This document shows positions 26,623 to 34,843 of a stretch of DNA of 64,000 nucleotides, one piece after another; position 1 is the stretch's first letter; every line of letters begins with the position of its first letter. The position numbers and the translations under genes are program-made. Source of the DNA: Granulicella sp. L56 (GTDB lineage: Bacteria; Acidobacteriota; Terriglobia; Terriglobales; Acidobacteriaceae); NCBI RefSeq assembly GCF_009765835.1, contig NZ_LMUS01000006.1:558001-622000 (forward strand), given 5' to 3'. Below the pieces are notes generated by a model, which had not been told where the DNA came from, searched no databases, and was given only the letters and a program-made list of their open reading frames with translations.

Positions 26623-26882
26623 TCGTAATCTTCAATTAACATCCGCGAAGCCGCAGCCATCGCACGGGTGCCAGCACTGCTTCTTTGACTGCCCGCAGCA
26701 TTGGACGGTATCCGCTCACCATTCTAACTGCCCCCGCACCTATCTAGCGAATCCCCTTTATGTCCAGCAGCCGCTCACCCCCCGATGCTATACTCCGTCC
26801 AAAGAGGACGCGCCCATAGTACGCATTCCGTTGCGTAGATATTGAGCACTGTTTCCCGCTTTTTTTGAGGTAATCCAAGCTA

Positions 26883-28502
26883 ATGGCTCCACGCACCCGC
26901 CGCGCACTCTTTATCGCCACCCTCTTTCTGGCCAGTTGCGCCGTGCTCGGCACATTCATCAACCAGAAAGTCGATGCCCAGTCGGCGACGGACGAGTCCA
27001 CGCTCCGCGATTCCCTGCACTCCTTCACCAACGTCTATGCTCTGGTCGAACAAAACTACGCCGAGCACCTCGACTCCGACAAGGTCGACAAGGCCGTCTA
27101 TGATGGAGCTATTCCGGGGATGCTGCATACGCTCGACCCGCACTCCAGCTTCCAGGACCCTAAAGCCTTCGCCCAGCTGCGCGAAGACCAGCACGGCAAA
27201 TACTACGGCGTCGGCATGTCGATCCAGCCGCAGCCTGACCCAACCGCGAAGAACGGCCTGAAGATCGTCGTCCTTACGCCCTTTGAAGGCACCCCCTCCT
27301 ATAAAGCCGGCATCCGCCCCGGCGACGTGATCATGGACGTCGATGGAAAATCCACCTCCGGCATGGACTCGGCAGCCGTCGCATCCATGCTCAAAGGACC
27401 CCGCGCCACTCACGTCTCGGTCACCATGGAGCGCGAAGGTAGCCCCAAACCACTCGTCTTCGATCTGGTCCGCGAAGAAGTCTCCCGCCCGTCGGTCGAT
27501 CTCGCGTTCATGATTCGGCCCGGCATCGGCTACATTCACGTCACTAGTTTTATGGAGACGACCAGTCACGAGGTTGGCGATGCGCTCGATAAACTCGGCG
27601 ACATCAACGGCCTCGTCATCGACTTGCGCGCCAATCCCGGCGGACTACTGAACGAGGCAGTCGGCATGGCGGACAAGTTCCTCCAGAAGGGACAGATCGT
27701 CGTCTCGCAAAAGGGCCGCGCCTTCCCCGATCAGGTCTATCGCGTCGCCAATGGCGAAGAGGGCAAGAAATACCCCATCGTCGTCCTTGTCAACCGCAAT
27801 ACCGCCTCCGCCGCCGAGATCGTCTCCGGCGCGCTCCAGGACCACGACCGCGCCCTGATCGTCGGCGAAACCACCTTCGGCAAAGGACTGGTCCAGACCG
27901 TCTTCCAACTCAGCCAGGCCACCGGTCTTCTGCTGACCACCTACCACTACTACACGCCGTCGGGTCGCTTGATCCAGCGCAACTACAACGGCGTTTCGCT
28001 CTACGACTACTACTATGTCCGCAATGATGCAGCGAAGCCCGACAAGAGCAACCTCGAGGTCAAGCTGACAGACTCCGGCCGTACCGTATACGGCGGCGGC
28101 GGCATCACGCCGGACGAGCCAATCGCGGAGTTGAAGGCGAATGATTTTCAGGGAACTCTTCTACAGAAGTATGCCTTCTTCAACTTCACCAAGCACTATC
28201 TTGCGACCCGCACCGTCAGCAAAGACTTCGTGGTGGACGATGCTGTGATGAAGGACTTCAAAGACTTCCTGAAAGCGCAGAACATCGACTACACCGATGC
28301 CGATATGGCCAGCAACCTCGACTGGGTGAAGGAGAGTATCAAGAGCGAGCTCTTCACCTCGCAGTTCGGCGAGCTCGAAGGCCTGAAGGTCCGCGCCGCC
28401 TGGGACCCGCAGATCGCCAAGGCAATCACGTTTCTGCCACAGGCAGAGGCACTCGAAGAGCGCCTTGCGGCATCCCAAAAAACTACGCTGGCCAACCGCT
28501 AG
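26883..28502 (+). CDS. Carboxyl-terminal processing protease (S41, CtpA/Prc type)
   Basis: This is a 539-residue periplasmic serine protease. The N-terminal membrane anchor or signal (about 8-30) precedes a helical region ending in TLDPHSSFQDP, a PDZ domain (about 110-195; YYGVGMSI, AGIRPGDVIMDVDG) and the S41 domain with GYIHVTSF, DLRANPGGLL, the nucleophile S309 in NTASAAEIV and K334 in TTFGKGLVQ. The 25-residue Ser-Lys spacing matches the catalytic dyad of the family. A C-terminal helical extension of about 120 residues follows. A TATACT -10 candidate lies about 90 bases before the start. It is divergent from the SurA-like foldase and ends in a hairpin terminator. Confidence 0.93.
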   Translation: MAPRTRRALFIATLFLASCAVLGTFINQKVDAQSATDESTLRDSLHSFTNVYALVEQNYAEHLDSDKVDKAVYDGAIPGMLHTLDPHSSFQDPKAFAQLREDQHGKYYGVGMSIQPQPDPTAKNGLKIVVLTPFEGTPSYKAGIRPGDVIMDVDGKSTSGMDSAAVASMLKGPRATHVSVTMEREGSPKPLVFDLVREEVSRPSVDLAFMIRPGIGYIHVTSFMETTSHEVGDALDKLGDINGLVIDLRANPGGLLNEAVGMADKFLQKGQIVVSQKGRAFPDQVYRVANGEEGKKYPIVVLVNRNTASAAEIVSGALQDHDRALIVGETTFGKGLVQTVFQLSQATGLLLTTYHYYTPSGRLIQRNYNGVSLYDYYYVRNDAAKPDKSNLEVKLTDSGRTVYGGGGITPDEPIAELKANDFQGTLLQKYAFFNFTKHYLATRTVSKDFVVDDAVMKDFKDFLKAQNIDYTDADMASNLDWVKESIKSELFTSQFGELEGLKVRAAWDPQIAKAITFLPQAEALEERLAASQKTTLANR

Positions 28503-28523
28503 CGACAATCTCCCTCTACAACA

Positions 28524-28560
28524 AAACGCATCGACTCCGGTCGATGCGTTTGTGTTTGTG
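28524..28560 (+). terminator. Intrinsic terminator after ctpA
   Basis: AAACGCATCGAC pairs with GTCGATGCGTTT across a 4-base loop, 22 bases after the protease stop, followed by a T-rich tail (TGTTTGTGT). Confidence 0.8.
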
Positions 28561-28593
28561 TCTGAAATTTAAGGGATCGTTGCTACCAAGTTT

Positions 28594-28668
28594 TGGAGCG
28601 GGAGACCGGGATCGAACCGGCGACATTCAGCTTGGGAAGCTGACGTTCTGCCACTGAACTACTCCCGC
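28594..28668 (-). tRNA. tRNA-Gly (CCC anticodon)
   Basis: On the minus strand the acceptor arms GCGGGAG and CTCCCGC pair fully, with T as discriminator and CCA encoded. The anticodon stem TCAGC/GCTGA encloses the loop TTCCCAA, giving CCC for GGG glycine codons. The T arm is GGTTCGATCC. Confidence 0.95.
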
Positions 28669-28693
28669 CCAATCCATCCGCCAGGCGATATTT

Positions 28694-28769
28694 TGGTGGA
28701 GCTGAGCGGGATCGAACCGCTGACCTCCTCGTTGCGAACGAGGCGCTCTCCCAGCTGAGCTACAGCCCC
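28694..28769 (-). tRNA. tRNA-Ala (CGC anticodon)
   Basis: On the minus strand the acceptor arms GGGGCTG and CAGCTCC pair (one G-U), with A as discriminator and CCA encoded. The anticodon stem CCTCG/CGAGG encloses TTCGCAA, giving CGC for GCG alanine codons. It lies 25 bases upstream of tRNA-Gly on the same strand, so the two are probably one transcript. Confidence 0.93.
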
Positions 28770-28860
28770 CCACCAGATGCGCTGCACACTGCCTTCGCGG
28801 GCATACGCACTGTCAAACGACATCTCCGAGTGTATCAGCAAGCAGCCTGCCGCTCAAACA

Positions 28861-29136
28861 TCAAAGTGCGCTCACACGCGCCGTCACCGATGTGCCCGCA
28901 GCCAGTGGCTTTTCCACCACATGCCATGTCTCCCCCGCAGCATCCACCACTACGCGAAGCACCGGGACCGCAAGCTTCACTCCACTGGGCGCAACCGCTT
29001 CAAGCTCTCCGACATCTCCAGCTCCAAACTCCGTCCGGTCCAGCGCCATCTGCCAGCGCTGACGCCCGCCCACGCGCGACTCCTCGCGAATATCCACCAC
29101 GACTGCTGCAAACTCCACATTCACTCCCGCACTCAT
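28861..29136 (-). CDS. Small hypothetical protein coupled to the M14 carboxypeptidase
   Basis: This 91-residue protein starts at the ATG overlapping the carboxypeptidase stop (ATGA), which is the main reason to believe it. It has no signal peptide or membrane segment. The sequence alternates hydrophobic and polar residues (VNVEFAAVVVDIREE, VKLAVPVLRVVVDAA, GTSVTARVSAL), as expected of a small beta-rich domain. I do not recognise the family. Read in this frame the codons have the high third-position GC of the neighbours. A shadow reading cannot be excluded. Confidence 0.5.
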   Translation of the reverse strand: MSAGVNVEFAAVVVDIREESRVGGRQRWQMALDRTEFGAGDVGELEAVAPSGVKLAVPVLRVVVDAAGETWHVVEKPLAAGTSVTARVSAL

Positions 29137-31025
29137 TTCAATTCCCCAAGCTGCTGCACATCGTCCAACCTGCCCACCGGATAAAGTCCGACGCGGTTGG
29201 CAGCAAACCACGGTGACCGCTCATAGAAAAATTCCAGCCGCGCATTAGCATTTCCAGCAAACACCGGATCGCTCGATACCTTCTTCTCAAACTCTTCTTT
29301 CAGCTTCGGATCTTTCGCCATCATCTCTCGCGCCAGCGACTCCAGCACGTAGGCCTCGCCATACTCCTTCTGTTCAAAAATCGTATCGAAGAATCCCCAC
29401 TGCAACGCCGAATCCGGAGCAGCCGGTTCCAGCCACTCCATCACCACCTTCGACAGCCGCTGATTCAGCCGCACCACCGCCGAACCCGCCGGGAAGCTCA
29501 TCTTCTGACGGATCAGCACGCAGCTCCCAAACTTCCCCGGATCGTGCGCCGCCTCGCCATTGAACGTCGGATGCCGTCCCTCAAACGGAGGCTCCTGCCA
29601 CGCCATCCCCGCACACTGATAGGTCTCAACCTCTCCCGCCCATTCCTTCGCAGTGCGCTTCATCTCCACTTGATGGGCCGCCAGCACGCCGATCACGTCC
29701 GTCCACTGCGCCGGAATAATATAAGCAGCCGGAGGAGCTGCCTCCGCCGTCACCTTGAATCCCGCCTGTATCGGCAGCGAAACATTCCACGGCTCATGCG
29801 AATACTTCACCCACATCGCACCCGAAACCGCGCTCAACTCTTTCGTGTACTTGTACCCATGAAACAGCACCGGAGTCGTCTGGCCGCCCCACCCCAACGC
29901 CAGAGGAAACTTGGTATCACTCAGCGGATGAGCACCGAGGCCCTCCGCCTGTTGATCCGCCGCCGCATTCAGCGCAATCACCTTGTCGGCGTCGCGATTC
30001 ATCAACTCCATCAGGCCAGCAAGAATCTCGTAGTTCCCTGTCACCCGTGTCTTGTAGTCCTTCAACATGTGCAGCTCGACCAGCATCCCCGGACGCCCCT
30101 CCAGCACCATGTATCCGGTAGAAAACCGCGGCGGATCGTCGTTGAATCCCAACCCCTGCGCAGGATCGTTGTCATTCACCAGATTGATGTAATTCGGGAA
30201 CGCCAGATGCCCATGCGCATCGACATATTTCTCCAATGTGGGATTGGCCACATCATCCACCCACTTCACCGTGGCGGCGGGCAGGTTCGGCCCGTCGTCG
30301 ATAGTGAAGGTCACGTCATATTGATAGTCCGCACCATCGGTCACATGGTCATCGACAAAAAAATCCGGCAGCCAGTGATGGTACATCGCCATAAACGCCC
30401 GCGTCTCCGGTGCATCGGCCTTCAGATAATCGCGGTTCAGATTGAGGTTCGTTCCATTGCCGCGCCATCCCATCTCCGCCGGACCATCCTGATTGATGCG
30501 GTTATATGCACTCCGCCGCTCATGCCCATCGGCGTTGTACATCGGGATAAACACAAACACCGCGCGGTCCAGCAGCGCAGCCTTGGTCTTGTTGATCACC
30601 ATGTCACGCAGTAGAGCAAGGCAGGCATCCTTGCCATCCATCTCGCCTGCATGAATCGAATTTTGCACCAGCACAATCGGCCGCTTCGCCGCATGAATCG
30701 CAGCCGGATCGAACACCCCATCGCGCGAAGCGATCACGATATCCAACTCGCGCCCTTCACCCGTCGTGCCAAACCCCTCGATCTTCACCTGCCCCGGAGC
30801 CGCCGCCTCCACACGCCGCAAGTACGCCATCGTGTCGTCATAATCCGGGGTCGTGGCATAGCAACTCTTCTCCCCCGGAGTCAGCCACTTCGCATCGCCA
30901 CTCGGAACGCACGCAGAACTCGCCGCCTTACGCGGCTGAAGGCTTGCATCCGCAACCGTCTGAGCCATCGCACCGACCGACCCCATACACAAAATCAACG
31001 CAGACAGCCGCGCGAAAGAAGTCAC
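29133..31025 (-). CDS. Secreted M14-family zinc carboxypeptidase
   Basis: This is a 630-residue exported peptidase. A signal peptide ends near GAMAQ (about 22). The carboxypeptidase A-like domain (about 55-350) has the zinc motif NSIHAGEMDG (HxxE), the FIPMYNADGHERRSAYNRIN segment and GNGTNLNLNRDYLK typical of M14 active sites, then the acidic LVELHML region. A ~270-residue C-terminal part of unclear fold follows. GTG 31025 was chosen because GGAGG precedes it at the right distance and it puts the signal peptide at the N-terminus. Its stop overlaps the start of a 91-residue protein. Peptide scavenging or wall peptide trimming is possible; the substrate is unknown. Confidence 0.88.
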   Translation of the reverse strand: MTSFARLSALILCMGSVGAMAQTVADASLQPRKAASSACVPSGDAKWLTPGEKSCYATTPDYDDTMAYLRRVEAAAPGQVKIEGFGTTGEGRELDIVIASRDGVFDPAAIHAAKRPIVLVQNSIHAGEMDGKDACLALLRDMVINKTKAALLDRAVFVFIPMYNADGHERRSAYNRINQDGPAEMGWRGNGTNLNLNRDYLKADAPETRAFMAMYHHWLPDFFVDDHVTDGADYQYDVTFTIDDGPNLPAATVKWVDDVANPTLEKYVDAHGHLAFPNYINLVNDNDPAQGLGFNDDPPRFSTGYMVLEGRPGMLVELHMLKDYKTRVTGNYEILAGLMELMNRDADKVIALNAAADQQAEGLGAHPLSDTKFPLALGWGGQTTPVLFHGYKYTKELSAVSGAMWVKYSHEPWNVSLPIQAGFKVTAEAAPPAAYIIPAQWTDVIGVLAAHQVEMKRTAKEWAGEVETYQCAGMAWQEPPFEGRHPTFNGEAAHDPGKFGSCVLIRQKMSFPAGSAVVRLNQRLSKVVMEWLEPAAPDSALQWGFFDTIFEQKEYGEAYVLESLAREMMAKDPKLKEEFEKKVSSDPVFAGNANARLEFFYERSPWFAANRVGLYPVGRLDDVQQLGELK

Positions 31026-31083
31026 AGTCCATCCTCCATAAAATCGGTGCAACTGGTGCCGATCGGCTAAGTCTCTCGCAGTT

Positions 31084-31695
31084 CTAAGTCAAATCGTCCG
31101 CATCGAATGCCGGCCTCTTCCGCCCCAAAGCGGACGTGTCCCGAACGCCCTGCACCAGGCTCTCGACTACCTGATTCACCTCGTCCACATCGGCCGTAGC
31201 CGACAACTTCTTCACCGGCTCAGGAACAGACAGACTCTCCAGCAGGACCGTCGCATGAGCCACTGCAACATGATCCTGATTAAGCCCCTCAGGAGTCTTG
31301 GCCTTGATGCCAACCTCGCCCGGCTCTACGCCCAGCAACTCCGCCACGCGTTCACGCAGTTCACCGGCAATCGGCACGATCTTAGGCCGTGCCATCACCA
31401 GAACCGTATCGATATTGACGATGCGGTACCCCGCCGTAGCCACCTCTTCGAGAGCCGTCTTCAAAAACACGCTCGAGGCCGCACCCTTCCACCTTGGATC
31501 GCTTGGAGGAAAGAACGTCCCAATGTCCCCCGCCGAAACCGCACCCAGCAGCGCATCGGTAATCGCATGAAGCAAAACATCGCCATCCGAGTGCCCAGCC
31601 AGCCCCTCGCTATGCTCAATCGCCAGCCCGCCGATCACCAGCGGCACACCCGCCTTGAACGCGTGCGAATCAAACCCATACCCAATTCTCATCAT
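31084..31695 (-). CDS. ispF: 2-C-methyl-D-erythritol 2,4-cyclodiphosphate synthase
   Basis: This 203-residue enzyme of the MEP isoprenoid pathway cyclises CDP-ME 2-phosphate. Zinc ligands are visible in GYGFDSHAF (D and H) and in GHSDGDVLLHAITDALLGA; VNIDTVLVMARPKI and IKAKTPEGL are further family motifs. The canonical domain ends near residue 157; an extra ~45-residue charged tail follows. The ATG overlaps the stop of the GxxExxY gene by four bases. In many bacteria ispD lies directly upstream of ispF; here a 476-bp cassette separates them. Confidence 0.94.
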   Translation of the reverse strand: MMRIGYGFDSHAFKAGVPLVIGGLAIEHSEGLAGHSDGDVLLHAITDALLGAVSAGDIGTFFPPSDPRWKGAASSVFLKTALEEVATAGYRIVNIDTVLVMARPKIVPIAGELRERVAELLGVEPGEVGIKAKTPEGLNQDHVAVAHATVLLESLSVPEPVKKLSATADVDEVNQVVESLVQGVRDTSALGRKRPAFDADDLT

Positions 31696-32165
31696 GGAAT
31701 CATCTCAGGAGCCATAAAAGGCTTAACACCGATTGTCACCGATTCCACCGATTTATGTTTCGGCTTCTTCAGTTCGTTGTCCATTACAAATCTCTTGAAT
31801 CGTGGCGTCGGCCCAAAGTTCATCAACAGACCAACTTCTATCTGCGTTGCTCTCAAATAATGCATAGTTTGCGATTCATGTTGCCGAATTATCTGTTCAC
31901 AAGCCTTCAATTCAATCAGCACAACGTCATTCACAATCAAATCGGCTCTAAATATCCCAACAACAACGCCTCGAAAGTTCACCGGCACAGGAACTTCTGT
32001 ATTTACCCCAAGACCTGCTTGAGACAGCGCCAGCCGCATCGCCTCCCTATATACCGACTCAAGAAAACCGCTCCCAAGTTCGTTATAAACATCGTAGAAA
32101 ATACGAATAATCTGCTCCGTAAGAGCATCATGTTTACCACGCATTGGCTTTTGATCGGTGTTCAT
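31692..32165 (-). CDS. GxxExxY protein (PD-(D/E)XK nuclease-superfamily-like)
   Basis: This 157-residue protein carries the name-giving motif in LGSGFLESVY, preceded by LTEQIIRIFYDVYNE, and nuclease-fold-like segments ADLIVNDVVLIELKA (the D...ExK pattern) and QTMHYLRATQIEVGLLMNFG. The family is assigned to the PD-(D/E)XK superfamily (PF13366-like); its activity is not established. The start ATG (or an in-frame ATG seven codons later) lies inside one end of a 19-bp terminal inverted repeat. The last codons, including TIGVKPF, are encoded by the other end, and the stop lies beyond it, next to ispF. No Shine-Dalgarno is visible. See the cassette feature. Confidence 0.88.
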   Translation of the reverse strand: MNTDQKPMRGKHDALTEQIIRIFYDVYNELGSGFLESVYREAMRLALSQAGLGVNTEVPVPVNFRGVVVGIFRADLIVNDVVLIELKACEQIIRQHESQTMHYLRATQIEVGLLMNFGPTPRFKRFVMDNELKKPKHKSVESVTIGVKPFMAPEMIP

Positions 32166-32191
32166 CGGTGTAAATCGGTGTTAAGCCTTTT
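31716..32191 (-). mobile_element. GxxExxY cassette with 19-bp terminal inverted repeats
   Basis: AAAAGGCTTAACACCGATT at 31716-31734 is repeated exactly, inverted, at 32173-32191. Inside each end two more ACCGAT units follow at 9-10 base steps (to about 31754 and back to about 32153). The only gene inside encodes the GxxExxY protein. The element sits between ispD and ispF and supplies the ispD stop codon. No target-site duplication is evident, and no transposase is present, so mobility is inferred from the boundaries and from gene-less copies of the ends elsewhere. Confidence 0.7.
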
Positions 32192-32897
32192 CCCGTGCCA
32201 GGTAAAACTCCGCCAGTTCAATGTCCCCCGGCTGCGTAATCTTAAAGTTCCGCGCCGAACCCAACACTACGGCAACCTCGATCCCCGCCCGTTCCAGCAC
32301 GCTCGCCTCATCGGTGCCGGAAAATCCATCAGCCTCGGCCTCCTGGAAAGCCCGGCGCAGCAAACCAAACCGCGCTCCCTGCGGAGTCTGCGCCAGTACT
32401 ACGCGCTCCCGGGGAATCGTCGAGGTGATAATCGCTCCATCCGCCGTCCGCTCCACCTGCTTGATCGTGTCCACTGCGGGCAGTCCTACTATCGCGGCGC
32501 CATGCTTCACAACCGCATCAATCGTCCGCTCAATCGTCGCCGGATCGATCAGCGGGCGCACCGCATCATGCACCAGCACCACATCGTCCTCGGCACACTG
32601 CAACGCGGCCAGCGCATTGCCCACCGACTCCTGCCGGTTGTCGCCGCCCTCGACCATCTTCACGCGGTCGCCCAGCTTGTACTCCTTGATCTGGGCCTCC
32701 AGGCGTTCCCTCTCCTGCCCGCGCACGGCGACACACACCGCATCCACCTTCGGCACCGCGAGAAACGCCTGCACGGAACGCACCAGCACGGGCACGCCAC
32801 CGATCTCGAGAAACTGCTTGGGCGCAACCGCCGCCGCTCCATGCGCGGCCATCCGCGTCCCAATCCCTGCTGCCGGAAGAATCACAAAAACTCGCAT
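32181..32897 (-). CDS. ispD: 2-C-methyl-D-erythritol 4-phosphate cytidylyltransferase
   Basis: This 238-residue MEP-pathway enzyme couples MEP to CTP. The nucleotide-binding start LPAAGIGTRM, VHDAVRPLID, TIPRERVVLAQTPQGARF and GTDEASVLERAG are IspD signatures. ATG 32897 fits the conserved N-terminus; an upstream in-frame extension is unlikely. The last codons (EKA, stop) fall inside the terminal inverted repeat of the adjacent GxxExxY cassette, so the C-terminus may have been altered by the insertion. It is divergent from the MutS-like gene. Confidence 0.94.
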   Translation of the reverse strand: MRVFVILPAAGIGTRMAAHGAAAVAPKQFLEIGGVPVLVRSVQAFLAVPKVDAVCVAVRGQERERLEAQIKEYKLGDRVKMVEGGDNRQESVGNALAALQCAEDDVVLVHDAVRPLIDPATIERTIDAVVKHGAAIVGLPAVDTIKQVERTADGAIITSTIPRERVVLAQTPQGARFGLLRRAFQEAEADGFSGTDEASVLERAGIEVAVVLGSARNFKITQPGDIELAEFYLAREKA

Positions 32898-32947
32898 AAC
32901 CAACGGAGTATACAAGATCGTCCCTACCGGTAAGTGATAATAACGAC

Positions 32948-34753
32948 GTGCCCCCACCCACCGCTCCCACCCCGTCAGAGGAATACAGGCAACGCCAGCA
33001 GGCTCGCGAAGCCACCGTCCTGCACTTTGAAAAAGTACACCGCTCGCTCGGAAATCTTCGTCTTCTGCTCGTCATCATGGCGCTGTTCATCGCATGGTTC
33101 TCTTTCTATCGAGAGATCATCTCTGCGTGGTGGCTGCTTCTCCCAGCGGCAATCTTTGTCGCAGTCGCCATCTACCACGGCAAAATTCTCCGCAGAAAAT
33201 CCTTCGCCGAACGAGCCGCCAACGTCTATCGCAAAGGCATGGCCCGCATTGAAGACCGCTGGATAGGCGGCGGCCAACAGGCTCCGCGTGCCGAGGCCGC
33301 CACCAGCCTCTACGCGACCGACCTCGACCTCTTCGGAGCAGGTAGCCTCTTCGAACTTCTCTCGCAGGCCCGCACCTGCATGGGCGAAGACACCCTCGCG
33401 CACTGGCTGCTCTCTCCCTCTCAGGTCAGCGAAATCACCGAACGCCACGCCGCAATCACCGAACTTCGCAACCGTCTGGACCTCCGCGAAGACATGGCCA
33501 TCCTCGGCGAAGACAGCGCAAAACTAAAGACCGGAGTCCACCCCAAAGCCCTTCTGCAATGGGCCGAACAGCCAACCCAGTTGAAGCAGCAAAACCTGCG
33601 CTGGACAGCGCTCCTGCTCGCCATCCTCGCCATCGCCGGAGCCATCGTCTGGGGCGAAACAGGAATCAAGACGCCCCTCCTGCTCGTCCTCGTCGTCGAA
33701 GCCTTCATCGCCTTTTCGCTCAGAGATCAACTCGACAAAGTCTTCGCCAGAACCGACCGCGCCCTCGCCGACCTGGAGTTGCTTTCGTCGTTGCTGGCGA
33801 GGCTCGAAGACGAACCGTTCACCTCTCCCCGATTAGTGCTCCTCAAGCAACAACTTTCTTCCCACGCCATTCCCGGCTCAAAGGCCATCGCACGCCTCAA
33901 GACCATCGTGCAGTATATCGACTCGCGCGATAATTTATTCATACGCCTGTTCGATAAACCGCTCCTGTACTCCGTGCAGGTCGCATTCGCCGCAGAAGCA
34001 TGGCGTCGCGCCCACGGCGGAGCAGTAAGCTCCTGGCTAAACGCGGTCGGTGAAATGGAAGCGCTCCTCTCTATCGCTGCCTACAGCTACGAACACCCCG
34101 CCGATCCCTTCCCCGAATTCATTGAAGGCACGCCCACCTTCCACGCCGAAGAGCTGGGCCACCCGCTCATCCCCATCGCAAAATGCGTTCGCAACACCGT
34201 CAGCATCAGCGGCAAAACGCGGGCCCTACTCATCAGCGGCTCCAACATGTCCGGCAAAAGCACGCTCATGCGCACCGTCGGCATCAACACCGTCCTCGCC
34301 ATGGCAGGTGCGCCCGTCCGCGCACAACGCCTGCAACTGACGCCGCTCCACGTAGCCGCAAGCATCCTCGTCAACGACTCCCTACAAGAGGGCAGCTCCC
34401 GCTTCTACGCCGAGATCACCCGCCTGCGCCACATCTGCGATCTAGCCGAGCAGCACCCGCCCATTCTCTTTCTCCTCGATGAGCTTCTCCAAGGCACCAA
34501 CTCCAAAGACCGCCTCATCGGAGCAGAAGCCGTCGTCAGCGAGTTGATCGACAGCGGCGCAATCGGCATCATCAGCACGCACGATCTCGCCCTCACCGAC
34601 ATGCAGCGCTCCGGTGAAGGCCGCCTGCAAAACATGCACCTGCAGGATGAGATCGAAGACGGCAAGATGAAGTTCGACTTCAAACTACGCGACGGCATCG
34701 TCACCAAAAGCAATGGCGTGGAGCTGATGAGATTGATCGGCCTCAAAGTCTGA
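32948..34753 (+). CDS. Membrane-embedded MutS-like ATPase
   Basis: This is a 601-residue protein. Two hydrophobic helices near the N-terminus (about 38-82) and two more in the middle (about 215-255) flank a MutS-type core/lever helical region, and the C-terminal part is a MutS ABC ATPase with Walker A GSNMSGKSTLMRT, VNDSLQEGSSRFYAE as the signature-like segment, Walker B LFLLDELLQGTN and STHDLALTD. The mismatch-recognition domain I of MutS is absent. Such transmembrane MutS homologues are widespread but uncharacterised, so participation in mismatch repair should not be assumed. The start is GTG 32948, 50 bases from the divergent ispD start. Confidence 0.85.
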   Translation: MPPPTAPTPSEEYRQRQQAREATVLHFEKVHRSLGNLRLLLVIMALFIAWFSFYREIISAWWLLLPAAIFVAVAIYHGKILRRKSFAERAANVYRKGMARIEDRWIGGGQQAPRAEAATSLYATDLDLFGAGSLFELLSQARTCMGEDTLAHWLLSPSQVSEITERHAAITELRNRLDLREDMAILGEDSAKLKTGVHPKALLQWAEQPTQLKQQNLRWTALLLAILAIAGAIVWGETGIKTPLLLVLVVEAFIAFSLRDQLDKVFARTDRALADLELLSSLLARLEDEPFTSPRLVLLKQQLSSHAIPGSKAIARLKTIVQYIDSRDNLFIRLFDKPLLYSVQVAFAAEAWRRAHGGAVSSWLNAVGEMEALLSIAAYSYEHPADPFPEFIEGTPTFHAEELGHPLIPIAKCVRNTVSISGKTRALLISGSNMSGKSTLMRTVGINTVLAMAGAPVRAQRLQLTPLHVAASILVNDSLQEGSSRFYAEITRLRHICDLAEQHPPILFLLDELLQGTNSKDRLIGAEAVVSELIDSGAIGIISTHDLALTDMQRSGEGRLQNMHLQDEIEDGKMKFDFKLRDGIVTKSNGVELMRLIGLKV

Positions 34754-34843
34754 GATTCACACGCCGCATCCCTTCCCCGTGCATAATGAACAGACCTACC
34801 GGCTCCCCACAACTCAATCAGCGTTCAACGAAGGAGATCGATC

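Noticed and set aside
26883..28502. Possible frameshift or fusion in the CtpA gene because of its ~120-residue C-terminal extension
   Set aside because: The frame is intact and the catalytic Ser-Lys spacing is normal; C-terminal extensions are common in this family.
31716..31754. Short repeated ACCGAT units considered as a CRISPR fragment
   Set aside because: Units are 6 bases with 3-4 base spacers, far too short for repeat-spacer structure, and no cas gene is present.
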